Shown: positions 52,894 through 62,408 of the stretch, piece after piece
Layout of the letters: each line of letters begins with the position of its first letter
Position numbering within the stretch: the first letter of the stretch is position 1
Assembly: GCF_015767635.1 (NCBI RefSeq)
Contig: NZ_CP065230.1
Span: 1,612,001-1,676,000, forward strand
Direction of reading: 5' to 3'
DNA from: Halomonas sp. A40-4
GTDB lineage: Bacteria > Pseudomonadota > Gammaproteobacteria > Pseudomonadales > Halomonadaceae
Length of the DNA: 64,000 nt
Translations under genes and position numbers: made by a program
Notes under the pieces: model-generated
What the model was told of the DNA's origin: nothing
Database searches by the model: none
The model's input: only the letters and a program-made list of their open reading frames with translations

Positions 52894-54690
52894 ATGACAC
52901 AGCCAACCGCCACGGCCATTGTACAAGCATGGCTGACCAACGTTGACGCCGCTCTGCAAGCCAAGAATATTCAGCAGGTAGTCTCTCTATTTGGCGATGA
53001 GTGCTATTGGCGCGATTTCCTTACCTTTACCTGGAATTTAAAAACCTGTGAAGGTAAAGACGAGATTCAGGCCATGCTGAACGCAACGTTAGATAATGCG
53101 CGTCCGTCCAACTGGCAGCTTGAAGGCGAAGCAACCCAAAATGGCGATATCGCCGAGGCGTGGTTCACCTTTGAGACCGCGGTTGCCAGCGGCAAAGGCT
53201 ACCTGCGGCTGAAAGAGGGGAAGTGCTGGACACTGCTCACCACGATGCAGTCCCTGCACGACTTCCCTGAACCCCGTAATCACAACCGCCCCAAAGGCGC
53301 TGAGCACGGCGCCAATAAGCAGCGTGAAACCTGGCTGGAAGCACGACAGCGCGAAGAAGCGGAACTTGGCTACACACAGCAGCCTTACTGCGTGATTATT
53401 GGCGGCGGCCAGGGCGGTATCGGCTTGGGCGCGCGACTAAAGCAGATGGGCGTGCCGACCATTATTATCGAGCGCAACGAACGTGCCGGGGACTCCTGGC
53501 GAAATCGCTATAAGTCGCTCTGCCTGCATGATCCCGTCTGGTACGACCACCTTCCCTATATTCCTTTCCCTGAAAACTGGCCGGTGTTTGCGCCCAAAGA
53601 CAAGGTGGGCGATTGGCTGGAGATGTACACAAAGGTGATGGAGCTCAATTATTGGAGTTCCACCGAGTGTCAGAATGCACACTTCGACGAAACCGCAGGC
53701 GAGTGGGTGGTGAACGTGAAGCGCGACGGCGAAGCGATCACTTTGCGACCCAAGCAGCTCGTCATGGCCACCGGGATGTCGGGGATGCCCAATGTGCCGA
53801 CATTTACCGGTGCAGAAAGCTTTGAAGGCGAGCAGCAGCACTCCAGCCAGCATCCGGGGCCAGACGCTTACACTGGTAAAAAGTGCGTCATTGTGGGGTC
53901 GAATAACTCCGCCCACGATATTGCCGCGGCACTTTGGGAGCACGACGCCGATGTCACCATGCTGCAACGCTCATCCACCCATATTGTGAAGTCGGATTCG
54001 CTGATGGAGGAAGTGCTGGGGCCGCTCTACTCCGAAGAGGCGGTGGCGAGTGGCTTAACCCATGACAAGGCTGATCTGATTTTTGCTTCGATTCCCTACA
54101 AGGTGCTGCCGGACTTTCAGCGCCCGGCGTTTGAGGCGATCAAACAGCGCGACGCCGAGTTCTATCAGAAGCTAGAAGATGCGGGCTTTATGCTCGATTT
54201 TGGTGACGACGACTCGGGTCTGTTCTTGAAGTACCTGCGCCGGGGCTCGGGTTACTACATCGATGTGGGCGCCTGTGATCTGGTCGCCAGTGGCGATATC
54301 AAACTGCGCAGCGGCGTAGGGATAGAGCGCATCAACCCGCACTCCATCACGCTTACCGATGGCAGTGAGCTAGCAGCAGATTTGATCGTTTATGCCACCG
54401 GCTATGGCTCCATGAACGGCTGGGCAGCCAGACTTATCTCCCAGGAGGTGGCGGATAAAGTCGGCAAGTGTTGGGGCTTGGGCTCCGACACCACCAAAGA
54501 CCCCGGCCCCTGGGAGGGCGAGCTGCGCAACATGTGGAAACCCACCCAGCAGGAGGCGCTGTGGTTCCACGGCGGCAATCTGCACCAGTCGCGGCACTAC
54601 TCACACTATCTGGCGCTGCAGTTGAAAGCCCGCATGGAGGGGCTGGCAACGCCTGTCTACGGCCTGCAGCCGGTGCATCACACGTCTTAA
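52894..54690 (+). CDS. Flavin-containing monooxygenase with NTF2/SnoaL-like N-domain
   Basis: 598-residue protein. Residues about 5-125 resemble a SnoaL/NTF2-like domain (WRDFLTFTWNLKTCEGKDEI). FAD-binding CVIIGGGQGGIGLGARL starts near 166, and the NAD(P) site CVIVGSNNSAHDIAAAL near 335. YATGYGSMNG near 525 is an FMO-type ATG motif. Start ATG 52894 with GGAG 8 nt upstream; an upstream ATG at 52852 extends it by 14 codons. Probably oxidises a small organic substrate on demand via the sigma-54 system; substrate unknown. Confidence 0.88.
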   Translation: MTQPTATAIVQAWLTNVDAALQAKNIQQVVSLFGDECYWRDFLTFTWNLKTCEGKDEIQAMLNATLDNARPSNWQLEGEATQNGDIAEAWFTFETAVASGKGYLRLKEGKCWTLLTTMQSLHDFPEPRNHNRPKGAEHGANKQRETWLEARQREEAELGYTQQPYCVIIGGGQGGIGLGARLKQMGVPTIIIERNERAGDSWRNRYKSLCLHDPVWYDHLPYIPFPENWPVFAPKDKVGDWLEMYTKVMELNYWSSTECQNAHFDETAGEWVVNVKRDGEAITLRPKQLVMATGMSGMPNVPTFTGAESFEGEQQHSSQHPGPDAYTGKKCVIVGSNNSAHDIAAALWEHDADVTMLQRSSTHIVKSDSLMEEVLGPLYSEEAVASGLTHDKADLIFASIPYKVLPDFQRPAFEAIKQRDAEFYQKLEDAGFMLDFGDDDSGLFLKYLRRGSGYYIDVGACDLVASGDIKLRSGVGIERINPHSITLTDGSELAADLIVYATGYGSMNGWAARLISQEVADKVGKCWGLGSDTTKDPGPWEGELRNMWKPTQQEALWFHGGNLHQSRHYSHYLALQLKARMEGLATPVYGLQPVHHTS

Positions 54691-54914
54691 CAGGAAGGGA
54701 AAGCCATGCGCCAGTCAAGCATGCAAGCAGCATTTCAGAGCAAGAGTGTGCACTGCATCATCATGACTCGCTTGACGGGAAAATTGATCGTTCGTGGTGC
54801 GCATAAGTTCTGGAAAAAAGGTGAGCGACAGGGGATAGTAGAGCTTTTATTTTATAACTAATTGATTGTTAATGATTTTTAAAATAGTGGCACGCTTGTC
54901 GCTATATAATTGGG

Positions 54915-55062
54915 TGTAAGGCAATTGAAAAGAGTCGAGCACGATTGACGTTGTGATTGAAACCGACTTTCCCTTCATTGCCTATATCGCAGCCGTTTGG
55001 CTTGCGATACACCGAGTGAGCTGGCGTGCTCCACCTGGGTCCCCTTCGGGGGACTTTTTTTT
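54915..55062 (+). ncRNA. Candidate small RNA with Rho-independent terminator
   Basis: Between fmo and ompW: TATAAT at 54905-54910 (and a TGGCACG with GC 10 bases on, a -24/-12-like site at 54887-54902) precedes about 148 bases. A hairpin ATCGCAGCC-GTTT-GGCTTGCGAT (split here for length) near 54987-55009, a GTGAGC/GCTCCAC hairpin near 55016-55034, then a strong terminator. No credible ORF spans it. Length and structure fit a trans-acting small RNA; no known family recognised. Confidence 0.45.
55039..55062 (+). terminator. Rho-independent terminator
   Basis: GTCCCC-TTCG-GGGGAC stem with eight T after it (55055-55062). Textbook terminator closing the candidate small RNA. Confidence 0.9.
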
Positions 55063-55271
55063 GCGTGTAATTCGGCCCTCTCTCTTCTCTGCATATTTTG
55101 TGCTTAATATTATAACAAAATTTTACGTGACGTTTAGAAACAGTGTTCGTATACTCATTTCTGTACAAGTTATCGAAGCGTCGCCGATGGTATGAACGTA
55201 GACGTTGTAGACGTGAGTGATATGTGACGCTTGATAACGGACTCCAAGCGAAAGTTGAGAGGATGACCCTG

Positions 55272-55883
55272 ATGAGCCAATTCAAAATTGTAACAGCCGC
55301 TGTGATTACCGCTGGCTTTGCCATGGCAAGCCAAGCCGCGCTTGCGTACACCGCGGGTGATGTTTTTGTTCGCGGTGGGGTCGCTAAAACGGACATCGCT
55401 TCCGACGACACCAATGCAGGGGGAGCAGACTTCGACGTTGAAAGTGAAAACGGCTATAGCTACGGCGTTGGTTATCTGTTCCATGACAAGTTCGGCATCG
55501 AGCTTAACAGCGGTGAAGGCTTTGAGCATGACCTGACGACGGCCGCCGGTGATGCCGGTAGCGTCGAGCGTCTGCCGGTTAATGCGCTGTTCAACTACTA
55601 CCCGATGGGCGGTGTCGATTCGCGTATTCAGCCTTACGTAGGTGTGGGTCTTAACTACACCAACTTCTACAGCGAAGACATTGGCCCCGGTGTCAAAGTC
55701 GACGACAGCTTTGGTGCCATTGGCCAGGCGGGTCTTGATCTGGCCGTGACCAACAACATCATGCTTAACGGCTATGTCAGCTATGCCGACGTGGACGCCG
55801 ACATTACATCCAACGGTAACAACGTTGGTGCTGTTGACATTGATCCGGTGACCGTTGGTGGTGGTGTTACCTACCGCTTCTAA
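55272..55883 (+). CDS. OmpW-family outer-membrane protein
   Basis: 203-residue protein with signal MSQFKIVTAAVITAGFAMASQAALA then an eight-strand-like beta barrel (AGDVFVRGGVAKTDI, GIELNSGEGFEH, IQPYVGVGLNYTNFYSED, DPVTVGGGVTYRF ending in F). ATG 55272 is preferred, 9 nt after GAGAGG; ATG 55263 touches it. OmpW proteins form small hydrophobic-compound pores. Confidence 0.9.
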   Translation: MSQFKIVTAAVITAGFAMASQAALAYTAGDVFVRGGVAKTDIASDDTNAGGADFDVESENGYSYGVGYLFHDKFGIELNSGEGFEHDLTTAAGDAGSVERLPVNALFNYYPMGGVDSRIQPYVGVGLNYTNFYSEDIGPGVKVDDSFGAIGQAGLDLAVTNNIMLNGYVSYADVDADITSNGNNVGAVDIDPVTVGGGVTYRF

Positions 55884-55929
55884 TCGGCCATATCGAACGC
55901 ACATCGTTGCGTTAGCCTAGCTAGAACAA

Positions 55930-55954
55930 ACGCCCAGCTCAGCTGGGCGTTTTT
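55930..55954 (+). terminator. Rho-independent terminator of ompW gene
   Basis: ACGCCCAGCT (55930-55939), one-base loop, AGCTGGGCGT (55941-55950), then TTTT. Follows the stop by about 45 bases. Confidence 0.85.
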
Positions 55955-55978
55955 GTATCGGGCGTATACGAATATTGG

Positions 55979-57268
55979 CTAAGGGGTCAGGTTATCCGGC
56001 CCCTGGTCGGTCACGGCAATATTGTCTTCAATACGAATACCACCGCAGGGCATGCAGTGATCCACCAGCGTCCAGTTGATGGGCAGCGATGTCTCTCGCA
56101 GAGGGGCTAACAGCATGGGAATGAAATAAAGCCCGGGCTCGATGGTCACGACCATGCCGCTGGAAAGCGTACGCGTGAGACGAAGCGCCGGATGTCCGTT
56201 GGGCGCCGGAGCTGCAGTGCCGTCTGGATGGCGTAAACCGGCCACGTCATGCACCTGTAATCCCAGCGAGTGGCCCAACCCATGCGGGCAGAACGCGCGC
56301 GTCACGCCTTCATCGATAGCCTGTTCGCGGCTGCCTCGGAAGAGGTCATGGGTAATGAGAATATCGCCCAGCCGCTGGTGCATTTGCTCGTGCAGCGCGA
56401 TGAAATCCGTACCCGCTGTAACACCTTGAACCAGCTCGTCTTTCAGGTCGTGCACGGCGCCCACCAGCTCGCCGAATAGCGCCGGGGCATCTGGTCCGGC
56501 GTGGGTGCGGGTGATATCCGCGCAGTAACCACGAAAGCGTCTTCCGGCATCGACGAGCAGGCTATGGCGTCGCCTGGGCGGGCTTGTGTCGTAGTACTGG
56601 TAGTGGAGGACGCCCGCGTGGTCGTTCAGGCCGATAATATTCTGGTAGGGAACCGCCGACTCGCGCTGGCGGCTAGCTGCCAGGTAGGCAAGTTGAATAT
56701 CCAGCTCGCCGGACGCGCCCAGGAAGGCTGCCTGGGCGGCCTCGTGTCCGGCGATCGCGAGCCGGTTGGCTTCACGTAGGCAGGCGATTTCATAGTCAGA
56801 CTTGCCGATGCGAAGCTCGTCCAGGCGATTCAACAAGGTGGCAGGGTTCAGTTGCGCCTTCAGGCTGGCGCCGGGTAACTGTGCCACATCGCCGATAATT
56901 GCGGCGTGGCCATCCAGCGCGGGGCTGACGTGGTCGCTGCAGAGGTGGATATCGAATTCGTCGACCCAGGGTTCTTCGGGAAGCCGGGTCGGCAGGTGCC
57001 AAAAGTCCGCCGGGGCATAGAGGTAAAGTTGTGGCCGCTGATGAGGGCGTATCACCAGCCAGCTATGTTGCACGTCGGCCAGTGGCACCCAGTGCATGAA
57101 ATGACCGTAGGTCTGGAAGGGGGGTGCCTGATCGTCGGCAAAGTAGGCGTTGGTGTGCCCGCTGTATATGGCCAGGCTGTCGAGCTGGTGCTCGTCAAGC
57201 AAGGCAGTATAGTCGCGCTGCAGGCGTGTCAGGTGCTCTTGCTGTAACCGATGTAGTTGGGATGACAT
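55979..57268 (-). CDS. pepQ: Xaa-Pro dipeptidase PepQ-like
   Basis: 429-residue M24B metallopeptidase. Dinuclear metal ligands: LLVDAG (Asp), CADITRTH (Asp), GLGHSLGLQVHD (His), TIEPGLYF (Glu), GGIRIEDN (Glu). An N-terminal creatinase-like domain (to about 170). Cleaves Xaa-Pro dipeptides. Followed on the same strand by no close partner; LysR gene starts 10 bases upstream of it. Confidence 0.93.
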   Translation of the reverse strand: MSSQLHRLQQEHLTRLQRDYTALLDEHQLDSLAIYSGHTNAYFADDQAPPFQTYGHFMHWVPLADVQHSWLVIRPHQRPQLYLYAPADFWHLPTRLPEEPWVDEFDIHLCSDHVSPALDGHAAIIGDVAQLPGASLKAQLNPATLLNRLDELRIGKSDYEIACLREANRLAIAGHEAAQAAFLGASGELDIQLAYLAASRQRESAVPYQNIIGLNDHAGVLHYQYYDTSPPRRRHSLLVDAGRRFRGYCADITRTHAGPDAPALFGELVGAVHDLKDELVQGVTAGTDFIALHEQMHQRLGDILITHDLFRGSREQAIDEGVTRAFCPHGLGHSLGLQVHDVAGLRHPDGTAAPAPNGHPALRLTRTLSSGMVVTIEPGLYFIPMLLAPLRETSLPINWTLVDHCMPCGGIRIEDNIAVTDQGPDNLTP

Positions 57269-57277
57269 GCAGGGTCT

Positions 57278-58192
57278 CTAGTAAGTGCGAAAGTGTGGGA
57301 GTTCACTCCAGAAGGCGTCCAGCTCTCCATGGTGCTGGCCCTGGTGGCGGTAGAGGCGAAGCTCCATGGGGACATCCCAGCGGCTGTCGCCGGCGCGGAC
57401 CAGACTGCCCTGGCGAAGCTCAGCCTCGACGTTGCGTTCGGGCAGCCAACTCATTCCGTAGCCGAGCAGCACCAGTTCCTTGATACCTGCCGCATAGAGG
57501 TTTTCGCTCTGGGCATTTAAATAGCTGCTCTGGGGTAATCGTGCCAGGTGGGCGGTCACCGCTGAGCCTAGCAGGCCTCGTTGTGGGTAGGCGAGCCAGG
57601 GAAGTGGCTGCTGGCGGCTGCCTGGCAATAACGCTCTTGGCGCCGAGTGATCGTCAACACCGGTCACCGGAATCAGGCGTTCATGGCCGATCACACGGTA
57701 GGTGCAGGAACTGGTGTCGATGTCCAGGTCGCAGCGCCCAATCGGCCAGTAGCAAATCGCCAGGTCGCATTCGCCGCGCTGGAGCGCCTGGAAATAGTCG
57801 CTGGCCACCCAGCCAGTGGCGCGCAGATAGGGTTGAACACGCTCCTGCCAGCCGGTTGTGGCCAGCCACTCGGGTAGAAATTGCCCCAACAGGCTCTGTG
57901 GAGCAGCCACCATGATGCGTCGTTTCTGCCCCGCGCTGATTTCCCGAACGCGGTCTCGCGTCAGGCGAACGCGGTCAGTTACCTGCTCGCACAGCAGCAA
58001 GAACTCGTCTCCCGCCGGGGTCAAGGAAAGCGGCAGTGTTTGCCGGTTGATCAGCGTCACGCCCATTTCCTCTTCCAGCAGCTTGATACGCCGGGAAAAA
58101 GTAGGTTGGGTGACGTTCTGTTCATCAGCAGCTCGGGAGAAGTGTCGCGTTCTGGCCAGGGCGATAAAGTCTTCTAGCCAGCGAATTTCCAT
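57278..58192 (-). CDS. LysR-family transcriptional regulator
   Basis: 304-residue LysR regulator. N-terminal winged HTH (FIALARTRHFSRAADEQNVTQPTFSRRIKLLEEEMG, in parts) and a ligand-binding domain. It lies between pepQ and the peptide transporter operon, so it may control one or both, by position only. Confidence 0.9.
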   Translation of the reverse strand: MEIRWLEDFIALARTRHFSRAADEQNVTQPTFSRRIKLLEEEMGVTLINRQTLPLSLTPAGDEFLLLCEQVTDRVRLTRDRVREISAGQKRRIMVAAPQSLLGQFLPEWLATTGWQERVQPYLRATGWVASDYFQALQRGECDLAICYWPIGRCDLDIDTSSCTYRVIGHERLIPVTGVDDHSAPRALLPGSRQQPLPWLAYPQRGLLGSAVTAHLARLPQSSYLNAQSENLYAAGIKELVLLGYGMSWLPERNVEAELRQGSLVRAGDSRWDVPMELRLYRHQGQHHGELDAFWSELPHFRTY

Positions 58193-58238
58193 GCTTTACC
58201 TCTCCATGCATAGCGCCATCTAAGGTTCGACGACCGCC

Positions 58239-59306
58239 TCATAGGCGGCCTTCTTCAACAGCGTGGCACGCAACCCGCGTGCCGTCATCCTGTGTCTGCA
58301 GGACAGGGATTTCTTGTTTACAGCGCGCATTGGCATGGGGGCAACGGCCATGAAACACGCAGCCGGTGGGCAGGTTAACCGGTGTAGGTACTTCGCCGGA
58401 GAGCCGGATGTGCTGGGGGCGGTCGTCTTCAAGCCGTGGAATCGCCGACAGCAACGCCTGAGTATAAGGATGGCGAGGCTTGGCGAATAATGTCGAGGTG
58501 GTAGCAATTTCACATACCGTGCCCAGGTACATGACGGCAACACGGGTCCCGAAATGCTCGACGACTGCCAGGTCGTGGGTGATAAACAGATAGGTCAGGT
58601 TGCGCTCTTGCTGAGCTTCCATGAGCAGGTTGAGTACCTGCGCCTGAATGGAGACGTCCAGCGCGGAAATGGGCTCATCGGCGACGATAAACTCGGGGTC
58701 AACGGCCAGGGCGCGGGCAATGGCAATACGCTGGCGCTGGCCGCCGGAAAATTCGTGGCCGAAGCGCTTGCCCCAGTCCGGGTCAATGCCCACCGACCGC
58801 ATGACGTCTTCGACCTTCTGTTCAATTTTTTCACGGTCCCAGTCGGGGTGGTGAAGACGCAGCGGCTCCTCCAGCGTTTGCTGGATGGTCATGCGGGGGT
58901 TGAGCGACGCATAGGGGTTCTGAAAAATCATCTGCATGCGCTTGCGGTAGGGCAGCAGTTGCCGCGAACTCAGGTTGTCAATGCGCTCGCCTGCGTAGCG
59001 AATCTCGCCTTCGGAAGGGGTAATCAGCCCCATTACCATGCGTGCAACGGTGGATTTGCCGCAGCCGGACTCGCCCACTACGCAAAGCGCTTCGCCGCGT
59101 TTTATGTCGAGATCGACGCCATTGATGGCGTGCACATATTCCTGGTGGCGAACCAGCTTGCCACCCTTGAAGCGTAATTGTTCAAGAAAATCGCCCGACA
59201 ACGAAAAGCGCTTGTTCAAGCCTCGAATCTGCAACAGCGAGTCGTCACTTTTCTCGTTCTGGGTCGGCGTCGGGTGGGCCGCCTTGGCCTCAGCGGGCGC
59301 GGTCAT
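58239..59306 (-). CDS. Oligopeptide/dipeptide ABC ATPase DppF-like
   Basis: 355-residue ATPase: Walker A GESGCGKST (78-86), LSSRQLLPYRKRMQMIFQNPYASLNP, signature FSGGQRQR, Walker B FIVADEPISALD, C-terminal oligopeptide tail with GCVFHGRCPHANARC. Overlaps DppD-like gene by 4 nt. Last gene of the operon in transcription order. Confidence 0.93.
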   Translation of the reverse strand: MTAPAEAKAAHPTPTQNEKSDDSLLQIRGLNKRFSLSGDFLEQLRFKGGKLVRHQEYVHAINGVDLDIKRGEALCVVGESGCGKSTVARMVMGLITPSEGEIRYAGERIDNLSSRQLLPYRKRMQMIFQNPYASLNPRMTIQQTLEEPLRLHHPDWDREKIEQKVEDVMRSVGIDPDWGKRFGHEFSGGQRQRIAIARALAVDPEFIVADEPISALDVSIQAQVLNLLMEAQQERNLTYLFITHDLAVVEHFGTRVAVMYLGTVCEIATTSTLFAKPRHPYTQALLSAIPRLEDDRPQHIRLSGEVPTPVNLPTGCVFHGRCPHANARCKQEIPVLQTQDDGTRVACHAVEEGRL

Positions 59307-60319
59307 GAGGTTTCCTCCTTCAAGCGGCGGTCTTCAATCATTTCAGCGACCATGTGGCACGCCACGCGGCAGTTGCCGGACTCGACAAAGCCTGGAACCT
59401 GCTCGGTGCAGGCGGGGCGGGGCTTTCCGTCTGCGCGATTGATAAAGTTACAGCGCGGGTGAAACGCGCAGCCGCTGGGCAGGTTTGAAAGCGATGGCAT
59501 GCTGCCGCGGATTTGATTGAGCTTTTCGCCGGGGGTGGCCATCTGCGGCAGGGCGTTAATCAGCCCTTGGGTGTAGGGGTGCTGCGGGTCGTTGATGATT
59601 TCCCGCGTGGGCCCTTGTTCGATCACACGGCCGGCGTACATGACCAGCATGCGCTGAGTCACCTGGCTGACCACACCCAGGTCGTGGGTGATCAGAATCA
59701 AGCCGACGTTGTGCTGCTCGCAGAGTTCCAGAAGCAACGCCATGATTTCGGCCTGAATGGTCACGTCCAACGCCGTGGTGGGCTCGTCGGCAATGATGAT
59801 ATCCGGGTCCAGCAGTAGTGCGATGGCAATGATCACCCGCTGGCGCATGCCACCGGAAAGCTCGTGGGGGTACTGATCCAGGCGGGTTTCCGGCGATGGG
59901 ATCTGTACCTGGCGCAGTTTATCCAGACAAATCGCGCGCGCCTCCTTGCCGGAAATACGCCGGTGAGCCTTCAGGCACTCGACCATCTGTTCACCGATGG
60001 AGAGCACCGGGTTCAGCGTCATCATCGGGTCCTGGAAAATCATCGAGATGCGGTTGCCACGTACCTTGCGCAGGCCACGCTCGGACATGGTGTTGAGCGT
60101 CTTGCCCTCGAAGTTGATGCTGCCCCCGGCAATAAAGCCGGGCTTGGCAATCAGGTTGAGCAGTGAAAACGCGGCCACGGATTTACCGGCGCCAGATTCG
60201 CCGACAATGCCTAAGCGCTCGCTACGTTCAAGGGTAAAATTGACGTCGCGCAGTGCGCGCACTTCGCCCTGGCGCAGGCCGAAGCGCACGTCCAGATTTG
60301 TCACTTCCAGTAGTGCCAT
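59303..60319 (-). CDS. Oligopeptide/dipeptide ABC ATPase DppD-like
   Basis: 338-residue ATPase: Walker [10 protein letters not shown] (40-48), [24 protein letters not shown] and GCAFHPRCN in the C-terminal tail. Part of the heteromeric peptide importer. Confidence 0.93.
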   Translation of the reverse strand: MALLEVTNLDVRFGLRQGEVRALRDVNFTLERSERLGIVGESGAGKSVAAFSLLNLIAKPGFIAGGSINFEGKTLNTMSERGLRKVRGNRISMIFQDPMMTLNPVLSIGEQMVECLKAHRRISGKEARAICLDKLRQVQIPSPETRLDQYPHELSGGMRQRVIIAIALLLDPDIIIADEPTTALDVTIQAEIMALLLELCEQHNVGLILITHDLGVVSQVTQRMLVMYAGRVIEQGPTREIINDPQHPYTQGLINALPQMATPGEKLNQIRGSMPSLSNLPSGCAFHPRCNFINRADGKPRPACTEQVPGFVESGNCRVACHMVAEMIEDRRLKEETS

Positions 60320-60326
60320 GGTGTCC

Positions 60327-61268
60327 TCAGCCTTTGTAGAGTCGCGGGTTCATAACGTCACGGAGCCAGTCGCCCAGCAGGTTGATGGACAAGACCAGTA
60401 CCACCAGTAACGCCCCGGGAATGAGCGTGATCCACCACGAACCCGACTGGATATAGTCGAACCCGGATTTGATCAGCGAGCCAAGCGACGGGTGGGTTTC
60501 GGGCATACCCAGGCCGAGAAACGACAGGGCGGCTTCTGAAATGATGGCGTTGGCAATCTGTACCGTCGAAATGACGAAGATCGGCGACAGGGTGTTGGGC
60601 AGCACATGGCGGAACATGATGCGTTTGCTTCTGAGCCCCATGACGCGGGCGGCGTCGACGTATTCCTTGTTCTTCTCGGCGAGCACCGAGGCGCGCACGG
60701 TACGCGCATATTGGGGCCACTCGGCAAGGCCGATAATCAGCACCAGCAGCGGCACGGCGTAGGCGCTGAACGTCTCGCCGCCAAAAATCGCCTTGACCAG
60801 CGCGCCGACGATAATCGCGACCATCAGGGTCGAGAATGACAGCTGGATATCGGCGAGACGCATCAGGAAAGCATCGATACGACCACCCAGATAGCCGGCG
60901 AGCAGGCCAAAACAGACGCCGATCAGCGCCTGAAGAGCCACGGCGCCAAAACCGATAATCAGCGACACGCGCGCGCCGTACAGAATCGTCGAGAGCATAT
61001 CCCGGCCCTGGGCGTCGGTGCCCAGCAGGTACTGGGCGTCGCTACCCTCGACCCAGAACGGCGGCAGTTCCGAGGCGAGAATATCGATTTGTGCCAGGTC
61101 ATAGGGGTTCATGGGCGAAAGCCACGGCGCGAGCACGGCGACGGCGACCAGCGCGATGAATACCACCAGACTGACCTGAGCGACCATGTCGCGTTTGAAG
61201 CTGTAAAACAGATACGAGTCGCGGAAGCGTTCCCAGCGGCTGGGAAGCGCGGAAGAAGATGCATTCAT
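60327..61268 (-). CDS. Dipeptide ABC permease DppC-like
   Basis: 313-residue permease with six membrane segments, an N-terminal OppC-type extension ([20 protein letters not shown]) and the [21 protein letters not shown] motif of the family. Overlaps the DppB-like gene by 4 nt. Confidence 0.93.
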   Translation of the reverse strand: MNASSSALPSRWERFRDSYLFYSFKRDMVAQVSLVVFIALVAVAVLAPWLSPMNPYDLAQIDILASELPPFWVEGSDAQYLLGTDAQGRDMLSTILYGARVSLIIGFGAVALQALIGVCFGLLAGYLGGRIDAFLMRLADIQLSFSTLMVAIIVGALVKAIFGGETFSAYAVPLLVLIIGLAEWPQYARTVRASVLAEKNKEYVDAARVMGLRSKRIMFRHVLPNTLSPIFVISTVQIANAIISEAALSFLGLGMPETHPSLGSLIKSGFDYIQSGSWWITLIPGALLVVLVLSINLLGDWLRDVMNPRLYKG

Positions 61269-62311
61269 GCGGGCTTTCCGGTGAGTTTGATAGTGGGGTT
61301 AACCAGGCCATAAATCAGGTCGACGATCGTATTGGTGATCACGAATATCAGGCCCACGATCATGAGATAGGTCACGATGAGCGGAATATCAGAACGCTCG
61401 ATGGCATCCAGGAACATCAGCCCCATGCCGGGCCACTGGAAGACGGTTTCGGTCAGGATGGTGTAGGCGACCAGCGTACCAATCTGCACGCCGCCGACGG
61501 TGATGACCGGCAGCATGGTATTTTTCAAGGCGTGCAGAAAATAGATGCGACGCATGGAAATGCCCTTGGCCCGCGCAAACTTGACGTAGTCCGACTGCAT
61601 CACCTCGAGCATTTCGGCACGGATCAGGCGAATAAACAGCGGCAGCATGATGGAGGCCAGTGAAACGGCGGGGAGTACCAGGTAGGTCAGCCCCTCCAGG
61701 CTTGCAAAGTTGGTTTCCCAGGTGCCAAACACGGGGACCGGATCACCTCGGCCGTAAGCAGGCATGCCCCCCTCGGTGGAGATCACGCCGTTGAGCCAAC
61801 TGCCCCAGGCGGTATCGACGGGAAAAGGAGTCCAGCTGACGCCGATGGCAAACAGTTGAATCAGCATGATCGCGGTAAGAAATACCGGGATCGAGATGCC
61901 GACAATCGAGACGCCCATAAAAAAGCGGGAAAGCCAGGCGCGAGGTTTGATGGCGCTATAAACGCCAATCGGCACCGACAGGGTGATGATTAAAAAGGTA
62001 GCCGCGGCCACGAGCTCCAGCGTCGCCGGTAGGTGGCGCGCAATGACTTCGGTGGTGGGCTGGTTGAAAACGTATGAATAGCCGAAATCAAACTGCGCTG
62101 CATTAACTGCAAAGCGCGCGTACTGCACCAGGAAAGGATCGTTGAGCCCAAGCTCTTCACGAAGTTCGGCACGTTCGCTCTCCGGTACCGACTGGCCGAC
62201 CATCTGTTGAATCGGGTCGCCCAGGTTATCTTGTATAGCGAAGGCAATGATGCTGATGACAAACATCACCAGCAGCGCATGGAAGAGGCGCTTAACCAAA
62301 AAGGCGATCAT
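61265..62311 (-). CDS. Dipeptide ABC permease DppB-like
   Basis: 348-residue permease starting MIAFLVKRLFHALLVMFVIS, with LVEVMQSDYVKFARAKG-type region LEVMQSDYVKFARAKG and a LPVITVGGVQIG segment. Carries a long periplasmic loop. First permease after the binding protein. Confidence 0.93.
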   Translation of the reverse strand: MIAFLVKRLFHALLVMFVISIIAFAIQDNLGDPIQQMVGQSVPESERAELREELGLNDPFLVQYARFAVNAAQFDFGYSYVFNQPTTEVIARHLPATLELVAAATFLIITLSVPIGVYSAIKPRAWLSRFFMGVSIVGISIPVFLTAIMLIQLFAIGVSWTPFPVDTAWGSWLNGVISTEGGMPAYGRGDPVPVFGTWETNFASLEGLTYLVLPAVSLASIMLPLFIRLIRAEMLEVMQSDYVKFARAKGISMRRIYFLHALKNTMLPVITVGGVQIGTLVAYTILTETVFQWPGMGLMFLDAIERSDIPLIVTYLMIVGLIFVITNTIVDLIYGLVNPTIKLTGKPA

Positions 62312-62341
62312 GAAAACGTTTCCGTCAGTAAAACAGGTAGG

Positions 62342-62378
62342 GCTCGCCCCGAAGCGGATAACCTCGGGGCGAGCTTTT
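62342..62378. terminator. Intercistronic hairpin after the binding protein gene
   Basis: Perfect 11-bp stem GCTCGCCCCGA (62342-62352) with TCGGGGCGAGC (62364-62374). T4 follows only on the plus strand, so for the minus-strand operon it is a hairpin rather than a full terminator. It may stabilise the binding-protein message and lower permease expression. Confidence 0.6.
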
Positions 62379-62408
62379 CGAATGACGCTGGATTAATTCA
62401 CTGGCGCC

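Noticed and set aside
54915..55062. tRNA or 4.5S RNA gene
   Set aside because: No cloverleaf, anticodon or SRP RNA signature; only hairpins and a terminator.
54953..55195. Short open frame across the terminator
   Set aside because: It runs through a strong terminator and has no ribosome binding site; the RNA reading fits better.
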